Shown piece by piece: positions 1-10,720 of a stretch of 64,000 nucleotides of DNA (positions are counted from its first letter, which is position 1; each line of letters begins with the position of its first letter). Made by a program: the position numbers and the translations under genes. The notes below the pieces were generated by a model. It saw only the letters and a list, made by a program, of their open reading frames with translations, ran no database searches and had not been told where the DNA came from. Source of the DNA: Mycobacterium asiaticum. GTDB taxonomy: Bacteria > Actinomycetota > Actinomycetes > Mycobacteriales > Mycobacteriaceae. The stretch spans positions 1 to 64,000 of the forward strand of contig NZ_LZKQ01000051.1 of NCBI RefSeq assembly GCF_001668675.1. The letters run 5' to 3'.

Positions 1-171
1 CGACCGATCGTGGCGGCCGTCGCCGAGCACGGGGTCGCGGCGGCGCTGGAATACGGCGCGAAGTTCGACGGGGTCCGGCCCTCGGCGGTGCTGGTGCCGC
101 AGGCCGCGATGGACGCCGCGTTGAGCGGCCTTGACGGCGACGTCCGCGACGCGCTGCAGGTGATGATCGAA
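1..171 (+). pseudogene. hisD: Inverted second piece of hisD
   Basis: Frame 1 of the plus strand reads HisD residues of about 42 to 98 ([12 protein letters not shown]..., then [20 protein letters not shown], ending in QVMIE). It is the direct continuation of the fragment on the minus strand, but in the opposite orientation. Residues of about 42 to 67 are therefore present twice. It has no start of its own and is cut by the window edge. It should not be annotated as a gene. Confidence 0.8.
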
Positions 172-248
172 CGGACCCCGTCGAACTTCGCGCCGTATTC
201 CAGCGCCGCCGCGACCCCGTGCTCGGCGACGGCCGCCACGATCGGTCG
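1..248. repeat. 77-bp perfect inverted repeat (fold-back)
   Basis: Bases 1-77 are the exact reverse complement of 172-248, with 94 bases between the arms. The left arm runs off the window, so the true arm may be longer. Both arms are hisD coding sequence, not a mobile element end, and I see no transposase or target duplication. Confidence 0.95.
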
Positions 249-371
249 CACCGTCGGCAACACCGTCTCCACGTCGACGCCGCCGCGCGGCAACGCTGTC
301 CGCAGCCGCGCAGCCGTCAACTCCTGGCCCCGCAAATCCATCCGGGCCGGCAGCGCGGTCGATGTGGTCAT
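172..371 (-). CDS. hisD: Histidinol dehydrogenase, N-terminal fragment (broken)
   Basis: HisD performs the last two oxidations of histidine synthesis, L-histidinol to L-histidine, in the cytoplasm. Reading from the ATG at 371, about 66 residues match the start of mycobacterial HisD ([18 protein letters not shown]..., later [13 protein letters not shown]). At 172 the normal reading stops, because the next bases are the reverse complement of a later part of the same gene. The reading frame stays open to base 1 but is nonsense beyond this point. The catalytic domain is absent from the window. In H37Rv hisD (Rv1599) lies near nadABC, so the position fits. The break is more likely an assembly or library fold-back than a real mutation. 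Confidence 0.85.
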
Positions 372-472
372 ATGGGCCTCATACAAGCCATTGTCCCAGA
401 GCAGCTCAACTAGTTATCCGACCGGTAGTCTGCCGTTTGAACAGCGCAAGCCGGAGAAAAGGTGGAGCCGCC

Positions 473-886
473 ATGTCGGCAAAGGATCAGCACCCCAACA
501 ACGCACCAGGCGTTCCGATGGTCTACCCGGTGTGGTTCGAGAACCTGCAAGTCAAATACCTCAACCCGGCGCTCAAACCGATCGTGCGTTACCTGCCCGG
601 CACCGCCACCGTCTCCCATCGCGGGCGCAAGTCCGGCAAGCAGTACCAGACGATCGTGTCGACCTTCCGCAAAGGCAATCTGCTCGCGATCGCGCTAGGG
701 CACGGCAAGACGGACTGGGTGAAAAACGTGCTGGCCGCCGGGGAAGCCGACGTCAACTACACCCGCCGCACGGTGCACATCACCAACCCGCGGATCGTGG
801 AAGCCGGCTCCAGCGCCGACGGGCTGCCCTTCCTGGCGCGCGTTCAGCTGCGCCGGATGGCGATCTTCGTCGCCGACATCGCCTGA
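473..886 (+). CDS. F420-type nitroreductase family protein (Rv1598c-like)
   Basis: A 137-residue cytoplasmic protein of the deazaflavin (F420)-dependent nitroreductase/quinone reductase family, which binds F420 in a split beta-barrel. Visible family features are the strand containing [18 protein letters not shown] and the later [16 protein letters not shown] segment, which correspond to the GRxSGxxR and NPxV-type signatures. The ATG at 473 was chosen because GGTGGAG lies about 5 bases upstream; an in-frame start at 362 has no such site and would add 37 unlike residues. It diverges from hisD and converges on the dehydrogenase gene 13 bases away. The substrate is unknown. Confidence 0.8.
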   Translation: MSAKDQHPNNAPGVPMVYPVWFENLQVKYLNPALKPIVRYLPGTATVSHRGRKSGKQYQTIVSTFRKGNLLAIALGHGKTDWVKNVLAAGEADVNYTRRTVHITNPRIVEAGSSADGLPFLARVQLRRMAIFVADIA

Positions 887-899
887 CCGGCCACTTGCC

Positions 900-1925
900 T
901 CAATCCCTGGTGTAGACGGTCTTGCCGGTCATCGCCGGCCACACCGACGGCGCGTCCTCCCATGCGACCACACGATCAAGCACCGGCGAGAGGTCGGCGC
1001 CTGCCGCCAGCAAATCCAGCACCGGCGGGATGGCGGCGCGGGCGTTCACCCGTCCGGTGACAAACCTCACACCGCGGGTGTACAGCGGTAGCAAACCCAG
1101 CTCGACGGGCTGGTAGTAGATCCCGGTGTCGGTGCACACGCCGTCGGGCCAGGTGGCCCCTAACGTCGCGGCCAGCGCCGCCGGATCGGCCGACGTGTTC
1201 ACCGTCACCGGATACGGATCCCATTCCTTGGCCGGCTTGGGCCGATCGTGCACAGTCGCGCCGAGCTTCTCGGCAGCCGACAGGCGCTGGGGGTCGGTGT
1301 CGACGTAGTCGACCTGCGCGCCGAGCGCGGCGGCAAACGCGGTGGCGTACAACCCGATCGACAGCCGGCCGACGACCAGCACTCGGCGGTCGGCGGCGTC
1401 GAGCCCGGCCAGCTCGTCGGCGAACGGCGCCACCGTGCGCCAGCCGTCAGGGATGTTGTCCGACAGGGAGGCGATGGCCACCGGGTCGACCCCGTCGGGC
1501 ACCCGGATAAGCATTGCGTCGGCGTGGGGCACCGACACCAGGTCCGACATGAATCCGCCGCCGTCCAGACCGGCGATCGGCCCCATGCCATACATCGCCA
1601 GCAACGGCAGCGAGCCGCACGAGCCGGTGACCCCGCGGCGGCACTCGCGGCATGTTCCGCAGTTGATCTGGAACGGCACGACCACCCGGTCGCCGACCCG
1701 CACGCTGGTCACGCCGTCGCCGACCGCGACGACCTCGGCCACGCCCTCGTGACCCACGGCGTATCCCGGCGGCAGCGGCAACCGGCCCTGCGAGACCGCG
1801 ACGTCCAGGTCGCAGCACGCCACCGCCAGCGGGTGGACCAGGGCCTGCCCGGGTTGCTCGATCGTCGGGTCCGCGACCTCCCGCCACTCGTAGCGGCCGG
1901 GTTCGGTGTGTTGCAATTGCCTCAT
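900..1925 (-). CDS. Zinc-type medium-chain alcohol dehydrogenase family protein
   Basis: A 341-residue NAD(P)-dependent MDR-superfamily dehydrogenase, probably cytosolic. Catalytic zinc ligands are likely Cys38 and His59/Glu60 of the GHEG motif. The structural zinc loop has four cysteines at 89, 92, 95 and 103 ([15 protein letters not shown]). A Rossmann-type [13 protein letters not shown] lies in the second half, with the usual GxGxxG somewhat degenerate. The ATG at 1925 gives the expected start; a further ATG at 1943 would overlap the regulator's promoter. It is divergent from a TetR gene with a palindrome between them, so it is probably that regulator's target. The physiological substrate cannot be told from the sequence. 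Confidence 0.8.
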   Translation of the reverse strand: MRQLQHTEPGRYEWREVADPTIEQPGQALVHPLAVACCDLDVAVSQGRLPLPPGYAVGHEGVAEVVAVGDGVTSVRVGDRVVVPFQINCGTCRECRRGVTGSCGSLPLLAMYGMGPIAGLDGGGFMSDLVSVPHADAMLIRVPDGVDPVAIASLSDNIPDGWRTVAPFADELAGLDAADRRVLVVGRLSIGLYATAFAAALGAQVDYVDTDPQRLSAAEKLGATVHDRPKPAKEWDPYPVTVNTSADPAALAATLGATWPDGVCTDTGIYYQPVELGLLPLYTRGVRFVTGRVNARAAIPPVLDLLAAGADLSPVLDRVVAWEDAPSVWPAMTGKTVYTRD

Positions 1926-1935
1926 TTCAGCATTG

Positions 1936-1951
1936 TTGAGCAATCACTCAA
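1936..1951. promoter_or_regulatory. Candidate TetR operator
   Basis: A 16-bp inverted repeat, TTGAG-caatca-CTCAA, lies in the 49-bp gap between the divergent dehydrogenase and TetR genes. Position and symmetry fit autoregulation plus control of the dehydrogenase. No binding evidence exists beyond the palindrome. Confidence 0.45.
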
Positions 1952-1974
1952 GTAAAGCAAGTATCGTGTGGAAT

Positions 1975-2541
1975 GTGCCCCGCCCCGACCGCAGCCGCGC
2001 GGCCCTGATCGACACCGCAGCCACCCTGTTCCGGCGCCAGGGCTATGCCGCGACCGGCCTCAACCAGATCCTCGAGGACGCCGGCGTCAAACCCGGATCT
2101 CTGTATCACCACTTCCCGCAGGGCAAGCAGGCGTTGGCCGCCGCGGTCGTCGACCACGTCGGAACCGGCATCGAACAACTGCTGCGCCAGTTCCTTGCCA
2201 ACGATCGCCCGGTGGCCGACGTCGTCGATCGCTGGATCGACGTGCTGGCGGCTGGGCTGGCCAACGATCACCGCGACGGCTGCCCGGTCGAACCACTCGC
2301 CACCGAGGCGGTCCATTCCAGCCCCGAGGTTCGCGCCGCCTCGGCGCGGGTGTTCCGGTCCTGGTGCGCGGCGATCGAGGAACGGCTGCGATCCGGCGGC
2401 TGGTCGCCGGAACGCGCGGAACAGGTTGGGCTGGCGGTGGTTTCGCTGATCGAGGGGGCGCTGATTTTGTCCCGCACCACCGGTGACGCGGCCGCTTTGC
2501 ATGCCGCAAAGGCGGCGGCGCGCGTGCTGCTGACCGGTTAG
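1975..2541 (+). CDS. TetR/AcrR family transcriptional regulator
   Basis: A 188-residue one-domain repressor with a ligand pocket. The N-terminal helix-turn-helix is clear: AALIDTAATLFRRQGYAATG, then ILEDAGVKPGSLYHHFPQGKQAL. The C-terminal half is of the LmrA/YxaF type, with the DGCPVEPLATEA segment. The GTG at 1975 (VPRPDRSR) matches the usual MPRP start of this family; an in-frame GTG at 1966 is an alternative and neither has a clear ribosome binding site. The stop codon abuts the stop of convergent nadC. It likely senses a substrate of the neighbouring dehydrogenase. Confidence 0.8.
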   Translation: MPRPDRSRAALIDTAATLFRRQGYAATGLNQILEDAGVKPGSLYHHFPQGKQALAAAVVDHVGTGIEQLLRQFLANDRPVADVVDRWIDVLAAGLANDHRDGCPVEPLATEAVHSSPEVRAASARVFRSWCAAIEERLRSGGWSPERAEQVGLAVVSLIEGALILSRTTGDAAALHAAKAAARVLLTG

Positions 2542-3399
2542 CTACATGTCCAGGCCGACATCCAAGACCCGCACGGAATGGGTCAAGGCGCCCACGGCCA
2601 AATAGTCCACCCCGGTCCCGGCGTAGGTCTTGGCGGTCTCGAGGCTCAGCCCGCCCGACGACTCCAGGAGCACCTCCGGCGCGCGCGCATCCCGGCGCTG
2701 CACCGCCATCTGGGTCTGCCAAACCGGGAAGTTGTCCAGCAAGATCAGCTCGGGCTTTTCCACCAGCACCTCGTCCAGCTGCTCCAACGAGTCGACCTCT
2801 ACTTCGCAGGACAGGTGCGGGGAGGCGGCACGCACCGCGCGCAGGGCCTCGACCACCGATCCCGCCGCGGCGACATGGTTGTCCTTGATCAGTGCCGCAT
2901 CGCCAAGTCCGAGCCGGTGGTTGACGCCGCCGCCCACCCGAACCGCATACTTCTGCAGCGCGCGCAGGCCGGGCAGGGTCTTTCGGGTGTCGCGGACCTG
3001 CGCCTTGGTGCCCTTGACCGCGTCCACCCAGGCGGCGGTGACGGTGGCGATGCCGGACAGATGGCACACCAGGTTCAGCATGGTCCGTTCCGCGGTGAGT
3101 AGGCCCCGCGTTTCGGCCTGCACGGTCAGCAGCGGCTCTCCGGCCTTCAGCCGCTCCCCGTCCTCGACCCGGTGCAGCACCTGGTACCCGTCAGAGCCGA
3201 TCACCTCGTCGAGCACCAGCAACGCGACCTCGACCCCGGCGACCACCCCGCACTCCCGCGGCACCATCGACGCCGTGGCCACCGCGCCGGCCGACACCGT
3301 CGCGAGCGTGGTGGCATCCGGCCCGTAGCGCAGGTCCTCGTTGAGTCCGCGCCGAATCGTCTCGCGGGCGTCGGCTCGCTCGGCGTCGTCGAGGAACAT
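2542..3399 (-). CDS. nadC: Nicotinate-nucleotide pyrophosphorylase (QPRTase)
   Basis: Converts quinolinate and PRPP to nicotinate mononucleotide with release of CO2, the third step of de novo NAD synthesis. The 285 residues match the family length. Signatures visible: DTRKTLPGLRALQKYAVRVG followed by GGVNHRLGLGDAALIKDNH, which carry the PRPP- and quinolinate-binding Arg, Lys and His residues, and a C-terminal ESSGGLSLETAKTYAGTGVDYLAVGALTHS barrel end. Its ATG at 3399 overlaps the nadB stop (ATGA), so the two are translationally coupled. Confidence 0.97.
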   Translation of the reverse strand: MFLDDAERADARETIRRGLNEDLRYGPDATTLATVSAGAVATASMVPRECGVVAGVEVALLVLDEVIGSDGYQVLHRVEDGERLKAGEPLLTVQAETRGLLTAERTMLNLVCHLSGIATVTAAWVDAVKGTKAQVRDTRKTLPGLRALQKYAVRVGGGVNHRLGLGDAALIKDNHVAAAGSVVEALRAVRAASPHLSCEVEVDSLEQLDEVLVEKPELILLDNFPVWQTQMAVQRRDARAPEVLLESSGGLSLETAKTYAGTGVDYLAVGALTHSVRVLDVGLDM

Positions 3400-4979
3400 C
3401 AGCCCACCGCCGCCAGCGCTTCCAGTTGCACCGCGTTGCCGTCGGCTGCCAGCCGGACCAGTGCGCTGCGTCCCGGTTCGGTCGCGGGCGACGGGAACTC
3501 GGCGCGGTGGTGGCAGCCACGGCTTTCAATGCGCGCCAGGGCGGCGGCGGTGACCGCGCGGGCGGCCAGGGTCAGCGCCACGTCTTCGACGTCACGCCGG
3601 CTCATCGCAGCGCGAACTGGTGCGGCACAAAGCATTTCGGCCAGTCGTTCCAAACCGACGGCGTCTCGCTCGACCGAGGCGTCGCGGCTCATCGCCTGTT
3701 GCAGCTCGCCGCGCTGCAGCGCGGTGTGGACGGCCAGTTCGGGCCGCGGTAACCCGTCTGGGCGCCCCGCCCGAACAGCATGGGCGGCCGCGGCCTTGCC
3801 GGCACGTCCACCGACCACCAGGCCTTCCAGCAGGCTGTTGGAGGCGAGCCGGTTGGCGCCGTGCATTCCGGTGCGCGCGACCTCACCCGCGGCGTAGAGG
3901 CCGGGCAACTCGGTTTGGCCGTACACGTCGGTCACGACGCCGCCGCAGCTGTAGTGCGCCCCGGGCACAATCGGGATGGGCTGGCGCACCGGGTCGATGC
4001 CGGCGTTGCGGCACGCGGCCGTCACGGTCGGGAACCGCGCCTCGAGGCCGGGGATGCCTCGCGCGTCAAGGTAGGCGCACCGGTCGCCGGTCGCCTTCAG
4101 CCTGGCGTCGATGGCCGCCGCCACGACGTCGCGGGGAGCCAAATCACCCATCGGATGCACCCCGGCGGTGATCGAATTGCCTTGACTGTCAAGCAGTATC
4201 GCGCCCTCGCCGCGCAGCGCCTCGGTGATCAGCGGCCGCCGGCCACCACCATTGGCCGTATAGAGCATGGTCGGGTGGAACTGGATGAACTCGAGATCGC
4301 TGACCGGCAGACCCGCCCACAGCGCCAGCGCGATGCCGTCGCCGGTGGAGCCGTTCGGATTGGTGGTCGCACTGTAGAGGTGGCCCAACCCGCCGGTGGC
4401 CAGAATCACCGAGGGGGCGGTGATGACGCCGAGGCCGTCCGGGCTGCTGACCAGGACGCCGGTCACCGCGGCGTCGTCGTGCAGCACCAGCAGGACGACG
4501 TGGCCGCTGCGGATGTCCAGCACTCGGCCGGCCTTGTCGAGGGTGCGCTGCACCTCGGCGCCGGTGGCGTCCCCGCCGGCGTGCACGACGCGGCGGCGCG
4601 AATGGCCGCCCTCGCGCGTCACATCCCAGCGCCCAGGCATGGCTTCGTCGAATCGCGCTCCGTCACCTACCAATTCGGCGACCGCGCGGTAGCCGTCGCC
4701 GACGATCGAGTACACCGCGTCGGTATCGCACAGGCCCGCGCCCGCGGCCAGGGTATCCGCGACGTGAGCTTCGATCGAGTCGTCGTTGTCGGGCAGCACC
4801 ACCGCGATGCCGCCCTGCGCGTAGTGCGTCGCCGTGACGCCGCGCGTCTGGGTTGCCTTGTTCAGCACAACGACACGGCTGCCCGCACGGTGGGCCGCCA
4901 GCGCCGCCGCCAGTCCAGCGACGCCCATGCCGATCACCACGACGTCGGCGTCGTCGCGCCACGCCGGGCCCTTCGTCAT
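3399..4979 (-). CDS. nadB: L-aspartate oxidase
   Basis: A 526-residue FAD enzyme oxidising L-aspartate to iminoaspartate, first step of NAD synthesis. The N-terminal dinucleotide-binding motif [16 protein letters not shown] follows directly after the start. Downstream are the succinate dehydrogenase/fumarate reductase-type motifs [25 protein letters not shown], the active-site region [12 protein letters not shown], and [29 protein letters not shown]. The ATG at 4979 was chosen over an upstream in-frame start because the extra 50 residues are Arg-rich out-of-frame nadA sequence. Its start overlaps the nadA stop (ATGA). Confidence 0.97.
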   Translation of the reverse strand: MTKGPAWRDDADVVVIGMGVAGLAAALAAHRAGSRVVVLNKATQTRGVTATHYAQGGIAVVLPDNDDSIEAHVADTLAAGAGLCDTDAVYSIVGDGYRAVAELVGDGARFDEAMPGRWDVTREGGHSRRRVVHAGGDATGAEVQRTLDKAGRVLDIRSGHVVLLVLHDDAAVTGVLVSSPDGLGVITAPSVILATGGLGHLYSATTNPNGSTGDGIALALWAGLPVSDLEFIQFHPTMLYTANGGGRRPLITEALRGEGAILLDSQGNSITAGVHPMGDLAPRDVVAAAIDARLKATGDRCAYLDARGIPGLEARFPTVTAACRNAGIDPVRQPIPIVPGAHYSCGGVVTDVYGQTELPGLYAAGEVARTGMHGANRLASNSLLEGLVVGGRAGKAAAAHAVRAGRPDGLPRPELAVHTALQRGELQQAMSRDASVERDAVGLERLAEMLCAAPVRAAMSRRDVEDVALTLAARAVTAAALARIESRGCHHRAEFPSPATEPGRSALVRLAADGNAVQLEALAAVG

Positions 4980-6025
4980 TCGCCACCGCCCGGCTGGCCG
5001 ATCTCTATCATTCGCTGCACGCTGCGCCGGCCCGCGGCGGCGACGTCGGGGGCGACGTGCACCTCGTCGGCGCCTTCCACCAGGCACCGCAACAGCGCCG
5101 CCGGGGTGATCATCTTCATGTATTTGCACGAGGCCCGGTCGTTGACCGCTTGGAAGTCGACTTCCGGTGCCGCCCGGCGCAACTGGTGCAGCATGCCGAC
5201 CTCGGTGGCCACCAGCACCTTGCGGGCGCGGGTTTCATGTGCGGCGTCGAGCATGCCGCCGGTCGACAGGATCTTGACCCGCTCGGCGGGGAAGGCACCC
5301 TCGCCGGCAAGGTACAACGCCGATGTGGCGCAACCACATTCGGGATGGACGAACAACTCCGCGTCCGGGTTCGACCGGGCCTGTTCGGTGAGTTCGTCAC
5401 CGTTGATCCCGGCGTGCACGTGGCACTCGCCGGCCCACACGTGCAGGTTGGTGCGACCGGTCACCCGCCGCACGTGGGCGCCGAGGAACTGATCGGGGCA
5501 GAACAGCACCTCCCGATCGGGATCGATCGAGGCGACCACGTCGACGGCGTTGGATGACGTGCAGCAGATGTCGGTGAGCGCCTTGACCTCGGCGGTGGTG
5601 TTCACATATGAGACGACGACGGCGCCGGGGTGGTCGGCCTTCCAGGCGCGCAGTTCGTCGGCCGTGATCGAGTCGGCCAGAGAGCAGCCGGCCCGCTGGT
5701 CGGGAATCAGCACGGTCTTGTCCGGGCTGAGGATTTTGGCCGTCTCGGCCATGAAGTGCACGCCGCAGAACACGATCGTGTCTTCGGGCGCCTCCGCGGC
5801 GATCCTGGACAGGGCCAGCGAGTCCCCCACGTGGTCGGCAACATCTTGGATGGCGGGCAACTGGTAGTTGTGCGCCAGGACGGTGGCACCCCGCAGCTCG
5901 GCCAGGCGGCGAATCTCGGCGGCCCACTTCGCGTCTCCCTCGACTCCGGTGTAGCCGGTTTGCGAGTCGATAATCCGGGAAGACATCTCGTCAGCGAACG
6001 TGACCGTGCGGGCCAGGACCGTCAT
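4976..6025 (-). CDS. nadA: Quinolinate synthase A
   Basis: Condenses iminoaspartate with dihydroxyacetone phosphate to quinolinate using a [4Fe-4S] cluster. The 349-residue protein shows the three likely cluster cysteines, Cys87 (IVFCGVHFM), Cys201 ([10 protein letters not shown]) and Cys229 (HPECGCAT), and the substrate segments AHNYQLP and IPDQRAGC. The ATG at 6025 is preceded by AAAGGAG about 6 bases upstream and is the first gene of nadA-nadB-nadC. The operator-bearing gap to divergent nrtR lies just upstream. Confidence 0.97.
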   Translation of the reverse strand: MTVLARTVTFADEMSSRIIDSQTGYTGVEGDAKWAAEIRRLAELRGATVLAHNYQLPAIQDVADHVGDSLALSRIAAEAPEDTIVFCGVHFMAETAKILSPDKTVLIPDQRAGCSLADSITADELRAWKADHPGAVVVSYVNTTAEVKALTDICCTSSNAVDVVASIDPDREVLFCPDQFLGAHVRRVTGRTNLHVWAGECHVHAGINGDELTEQARSNPDAELFVHPECGCATSALYLAGEGAFPAERVKILSTGGMLDAAHETRARKVLVATEVGMLHQLRRAAPEVDFQAVNDRASCKYMKMITPAALLRCLVEGADEVHVAPDVAAAGRRSVQRMIEIGQPGGGE

Positions 6026-6050
6026 TGGTGACTCCTTTCGCACCCAGGAG

Positions 6051-6073
6051 GTTTTCGACTTATAATCGAAAAC
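6051..6073. promoter_or_regulatory. NrtR operator with overlapping -10 boxes
   Basis: A perfect inverted repeat, GTTTTCGA-cttataa-TCGAAAAC, fills the bases directly before the nrtR start codon. On the plus strand TATAAT at 6061-6066 is a consensus -10 element placing transcription start at about the nrtR ATG (6074), so that mRNA is probably leaderless. On the minus strand TATAAG within the same spacer could serve nadA. One bound repressor would block both promoters. NrtR family regulators of NAD synthesis are known to bind such palindromes. Confidence 0.8.
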
Positions 6074-6787
6074 ATGCCCCATACTAGCACCGCCCATGAG
6101 GTGCTTGCGGTTGTGTTCCAGGTTCGGCCGGTCACCGGCGCCGCCCGGAAGGACAAACCGCAGCTCAACGTGCTGTTGTGGCAACGCGCCCGGGATCCTC
6201 AGCGGGGTGCCTGGTCATTGCCGGGCGGGCGGCTGCGCAACGACGAGGACATGAACAGCTCGGTTCGCCGCCAACTCGCCGAGAAAGTGGACGTGCGCCA
6301 GCTGGCCCATCTGGAGCAACTCGCGGTGTTCTCCGATCCCGACCGGGTGCCCGGCACCCGGATGATCGCGTCCACCTTCCTGGGGCTGGTGCCCTCCCCC
6401 GCCACGCCCGAGCTGCCGCCGGACACCCGCTGGCATCCGGTGGACTCGCTGCCGGTGATGGCGTTCGACCACGGCCCCATGGTTACCCACGCGCACGCCC
6501 GACTGGTCGCCAAGCTGTCCTATACCAACATCGGGTTTGCCTTGGCGCCAAAGGAATTCGCGCTGTCGACGCTGCGCGACATCTACGGCGCCGCGTTGGG
6601 GTACCAGGTCGACGCGACAAATCTGCAGCGGGTGCTGGCCCGGCGCAAGGTCATCACCCAGACCGGCACCATCGCCCAATCCGGGCGCAGCGGCGGCCGC
6701 CCCGCGGCCCTGTACCGATTCACCGACTCCCACCTGCGGGTCACCGACGAGTTCGCCGCGCTGCGCCCGCCGGGTGCGGCCTTGTGA
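6074..6787 (+). CDS. nrtR: NrtR-type regulator of NAD synthesis (Nudix + winged helix)
   Basis: A 237-residue regulator (Rv1593c-like) with an N-terminal Nudix fold that senses ADP-ribose or related NAD metabolites and a C-terminal winged-helix DNA-binding part ([14 protein letters not shown], then [15 protein letters not shown]). The Nudix box starts [10 protein letters not shown] and ends RRQLAEKV, so the metal-binding REUxEE pattern is degenerate (QLAEK), as expected of a non-hydrolytic regulator. It diverges from nadABC across a palindromic operator and most likely represses that operon and itself. Its ATG directly follows the operator. Confidence 0.85.
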   Translation: MPHTSTAHEVLAVVFQVRPVTGAARKDKPQLNVLLWQRARDPQRGAWSLPGGRLRNDEDMNSSVRRQLAEKVDVRQLAHLEQLAVFSDPDRVPGTRMIASTFLGLVPSPATPELPPDTRWHPVDSLPVMAFDHGPMVTHAHARLVAKLSYTNIGFALAPKEFALSTLRDIYGAALGYQVDATNLQRVLARRKVITQTGTIAQSGRSGGRPAALYRFTDSHLRVTDEFAALRPPGAAL

Positions 6788-6967
6788 CGGGCAACACCGC
6801 GCGTTAGTTTCGGCCAGCCGCCGGACACCTGTACATTGTCTAAGAGCTGTTTAAGAAACTGCTGGCGCTTGGCAGGCGCTGGTGCTGGAATCTGACTGGC
6901 CGGCGGCGCCGCCATCCCACCTGGGGAGGAACGCGCGCGAGCACGCCGAGGCCTCGAAGGGAGCCTG

Positions 6968-8308
6968 ATGGTCGAGCTCGCCAAAGCGGTAGGCGCGACG
7001 GGCGCGGAGTGGATCGGGCGGCCGCCACACGAGGAGCTGCAGCGCAAGGTCCGCCCGCTGCTGCCCAAGGACGACCCCTTCTATCAGCCCCCGGCCGGTT
7101 TCCGGCACGCCGCCCCCGGCACCGTGCTGCGCTCCCGCGACGTCGAGCTGGCGTTCCTGGGCCTGATTCCGCAGCGCATCATCGCAACCCAGTTGCTGTA
7201 CCGGACGACGGACATGCACGGCAACCCCGAGGCGACGGTCACGACGGTGCTGGTGCCCGCCGAGAAGGCGCCGGGTAAGCCCATCCCGCTGATCTCCTAC
7301 CAGTGCGCGATCGACGCCATCACGTCGCGCTGCTTTCCCTCCTACGCGCTGCGGCGCCGCGCCAAGGCCATCGGGTCCCTGGCGCAGTTGGAGCTGCTGC
7401 TCATCTCGGCCGCGGTCGCCGAGGGCTGGGCGGTCACGGTGCCCGACCACGAAGGCCTCAACGGCCTGTGGGGCGCACCCTATGAACCCGGGTACCGGAT
7501 CCTCGACGGCATCCGCGCCACGTTGAGCTCGGAGCGGTTCAACCTGTCGCCCGACGCCCAGGTGGGGCTGTGGGGCTACTCCGGCGGTGGGCTGGCCAGC
7601 GCCTGGGCCGCCGAACTGTGCGGGGACTACGCGCCCGAGCTGGACATCGTCGGCGCGGTGCTGGGCTCCCCGGTCGGCAACCTGGGGAACACCTTCCGTC
7701 GGCTCAACGGCAGCCTGCTGGCCGGATTGCCGGCTCTGGTGGTTGCGGCCCTCGCCCACACCTATCCGGACCTGGACCGGATGATCAAGGAACACGCCAG
7801 CGACGCGGGACGGGAGCTGCTGCTCAGCCTGGAGAAGATGACGACGGCCGAGGCCGTGGTCAAGATGGCGCGCCTGGACATGGGCACCTTCCTCGACGAA
7901 CCTCTGGAAGACATCCTGGCCACCCCGGCGGTGGCGCACGTCTTCGACAGCACCACCCTCGGTGTCGCGGTCCCGACACCGCCGGTGCTGATCATCCAGG
8001 CGGTGCACGACTACCTCATCTCCGTCGACGACATCGACGTGCTGGCCGACTCGTATTCCGCGGGCGGCGCGAGCGTCACCTACCACCGCGACGCATTCAA
8101 CGAGCACATGTTGCTGCATCCGCTGTCGGCGCCGATGGCGCTGCGCTGGCTCATCGACCGCTTCGCCGGCCGGCCACTGACCGACCACCTGATCCGCACC
8201 AAGTGGCCCACCATGTTCAACCCGGTGACTTACGCCGGAATGGCGCGGCTCGGAGTGATCGCGGCGAAGGTGATCACCGGCCGCAAGATCCACCGCCGCC
8301 CGCTCTAG
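6968..8308 (+). CDS. Secretory-type lipase family protein (Rv1592c-like)
   Basis: A 446-residue alpha/beta-hydrolase of the LIP (secretory lipase) family, the same length as Rv1592c. The nucleophile elbow is [12 protein letters not shown] with Ser205; the charge relay Asp is probably in the [14 protein letters not shown] segment and the His in the FNEHMLLHP segment. No clear signal peptide is seen, so secretion is unproven. The likely reaction is ester hydrolysis of acylglycerols or related lipids. The ATG at 6968 follows GAAGGGAG. Its stop codon overlaps the stop of the convergent membrane-protein gene by three bases. Confidence 0.85.
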   Translation: MVELAKAVGATGAEWIGRPPHEELQRKVRPLLPKDDPFYQPPAGFRHAAPGTVLRSRDVELAFLGLIPQRIIATQLLYRTTDMHGNPEATVTTVLVPAEKAPGKPIPLISYQCAIDAITSRCFPSYALRRRAKAIGSLAQLELLLISAAVAEGWAVTVPDHEGLNGLWGAPYEPGYRILDGIRATLSSERFNLSPDAQVGLWGYSGGGLASAWAAELCGDYAPELDIVGAVLGSPVGNLGNTFRRLNGSLLAGLPALVVAALAHTYPDLDRMIKEHASDAGRELLLSLEKMTTAEAVVKMARLDMGTFLDEPLEDILATPAVAHVFDSTTLGVAVPTPPVLIIQAVHDYLISVDDIDVLADSYSAGGASVTYHRDAFNEHMLLHPLSAPMALRWLIDRFAGRPLTDHLIRTKWPTMFNPVTYAGMARLGVIAAKVITGRKIHRRPL

Positions 8309-9018
8309 TGCTGCTCGGCCACCGGTGTCGGGGATACTGACGGCAGCACCGCCGCCGGCCGGTTGATCGGCGGATAGGCACCCAGGTCGTCGCGGACGGT
8401 CCCGGTGGCGCACAGGGCGTAGACCAGCGAGGCGGCAGCGGTCGGCGACAGCAGCGTCGCGAGGATCTGCAGGGGCAGGTGGCCGAAGAACACGGGCGGC
8501 GCCTGTCGCACGTAGGTCAGCTGATGGTCGCCGTCGGACAACTGCACCGTGTCGAAATCCAGCGCGCCGTAGCGCAGCCGCACCAGCAATGCCCCCACGC
8601 CCGCCGCCGCGGCCGCCGCGCCGATCAGGCCCACGGTCAGCGCGCCCACCATCTCCGGTCCCCGATGATCGCGCCACTGCCACGCGGCGACGGCCGCCAC
8701 CACGGCCAGCACCCCCAGCAGGCCCAGCAGCACGAACGGCGCCACGAAGAAGTTCTGCGATTCGCTGCCCAGGTACTCGTGCACCCGCTCGCCCTTGCGG
8801 CTGATCGCGACCACGGCGTGCACCGGCGGCGCGATCCACGCCCACAACGCACCCACCGGCACCCCGCATGCCGCCAGAGCCAGCATCACGACGGCGCTGG
8901 CGCGGTTGCGGGAGGTACGCGGCCCAACCGGCCCCACGGGTTGCGATGTCTCCGGTTGCGGCCCGTCGGGCTGCGGCCCCTTGGGTTGCGGCGCCTCGAA
9001 AACGGCGTCCCCGCTCAT
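8305..9018 (-). CDS. DUF2567-type integral membrane protein (Rv1591-like)
   Basis: A 237-residue membrane protein of unknown function. A Pro/Gln-rich cytosolic leader of about 35 residues ([13 protein letters not shown]) precedes about four transmembrane segments, near residues 40-62, 90-112, 122-145 and 190-210, with an outside loop of [19 protein letters not shown]. The start at 9018 overlaps the stop of bsaP (ATGA), placing it third in a bioB-bsaP operon. The upstream extension in the same frame is discounted because it reads through bsaP. Conserved association with bioB suggests, but does not show, a role in biotin metabolism. Confidence 0.75.
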   Translation of the reverse strand: MSGDAVFEAPQPKGPQPDGPQPETSQPVGPVGPRTSRNRASAVVMLALAACGVPVGALWAWIAPPVHAVVAISRKGERVHEYLGSESQNFFVAPFVLLGLLGVLAVVAAVAAWQWRDHRGPEMVGALTVGLIGAAAAAAGVGALLVRLRYGALDFDTVQLSDGDHQLTYVRQAPPVFFGHLPLQILATLLSPTAAASLVYALCATGTVRDDLGAYPPINRPAAVLPSVSPTPVAEQH

Positions 9019-9251
9019 CGCTGCGCCTCCAGGTCGTTCGAATCCACCTGGCCGTGCCGGGAACAACGGGCCCACCAGCCGTCCGGACGAACCTGCACGA
9101 TCATTCGGCGCCCGCATTCGGCGCAGAAGCGTGGCGGCTCCAGACCGAGCTGGGCCGCGGTAGGCGTGGCACTGCCGGCCAACTCGCCGGTGTAGACGTT
9201 GTAGACGCCGGCCGTCACCGGACCGCCCAGCTCGCCAGCCACGATCAGCAC
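9015..9251 (-). CDS. bsaP: Biotin synthase auxiliary protein (Rv1590-like)
   Basis: A 78-residue protein lying 3 bases after bioB. Three cysteines at 43, 46 and 63 (CAECGRRM ... WWARCSRHG) form a compact metal or Fe-S site. Proteins of this family next to mycobacterial bioB have recently been reported to be needed for biotin synthase turnover, which I recall under the name BsaP; the mechanism proposed is support of the auxiliary Fe-S cluster that donates sulfur. The assignment rests on position, length and the Cys pattern. It is translationally coupled to the membrane-protein gene that follows. Confidence 0.8.
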   Translation of the reverse strand: MLIVAGELGGPVTAGVYNVYTGELAGSATPTAAQLGLEPPRFCAECGRRMIVQVRPDGWWARCSRHGQVDSNDLEAQR

Positions 9252-9254
9252 CGG

Positions 9255-10451
<1,197 letters not shown>

Positions 10452-10509
10452 TCAGGCATGACCCCGATCCGGCCGGGTTGGAAGTCGACAGTACGGGTAT
10501 GAATTCCTT

Positions 10510-10653
10510 ATGACCGACCTGCACGTCGAGTATTTGGCCGACCACGGCATTTGGCTGGCGATACCCGCATTTCTACCTGCAGTGATCGTCGTCGGCGTGG
10601 TCTTGTATATAGCGATGCGAAACCGGAAAAGCTCCAGCGAAAAGCAGGATTGA
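10510..10653 (+). CDS. Small single-pass membrane protein
   Basis: A 47-residue ORF, MTDLHVEYLADHGIW followed by one strongly hydrophobic helix (LAIPAFLPAVIVVGVVLYIA) and a basic, Ser/Lys-rich tail MRNRKSSSEKQD, giving an N-out/C-in topology. It starts right after a -10-like TATGAAT at 10499, so the message may be leaderless. The architecture is reminiscent of the small CcoQ/FixQ-like subunits of membrane complexes, without sequence proof. It lies 67 bases before the large membrane protein and is probably the first gene of that module. Confidence 0.65.
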   Translation: MTDLHVEYLADHGIWLAIPAFLPAVIVVGVVLYIAMRNRKSSSEKQD

Positions 10654-10720
10654 CTGACGCTGCAACGGGGCATTACAGCTTCGTCCTAGTCAGCCGTGCG
10701 CAAAACGGGAGGCGATCGCG

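Noticed and set aside
10..915. 301-codon plus-strand ORF
   Set aside because: It is made of the fold-back hisD pieces and then an off-frame reading through the real gene at 473-886; no coherent protein.
6851..8869. 672-codon minus-strand ORF opposite the lipase gene
   Set aside because: Antisense to the well-supported lipase and the DUF2567 gene; Arg/Gly/His-rich composition typical of GC-rich shadow frames.
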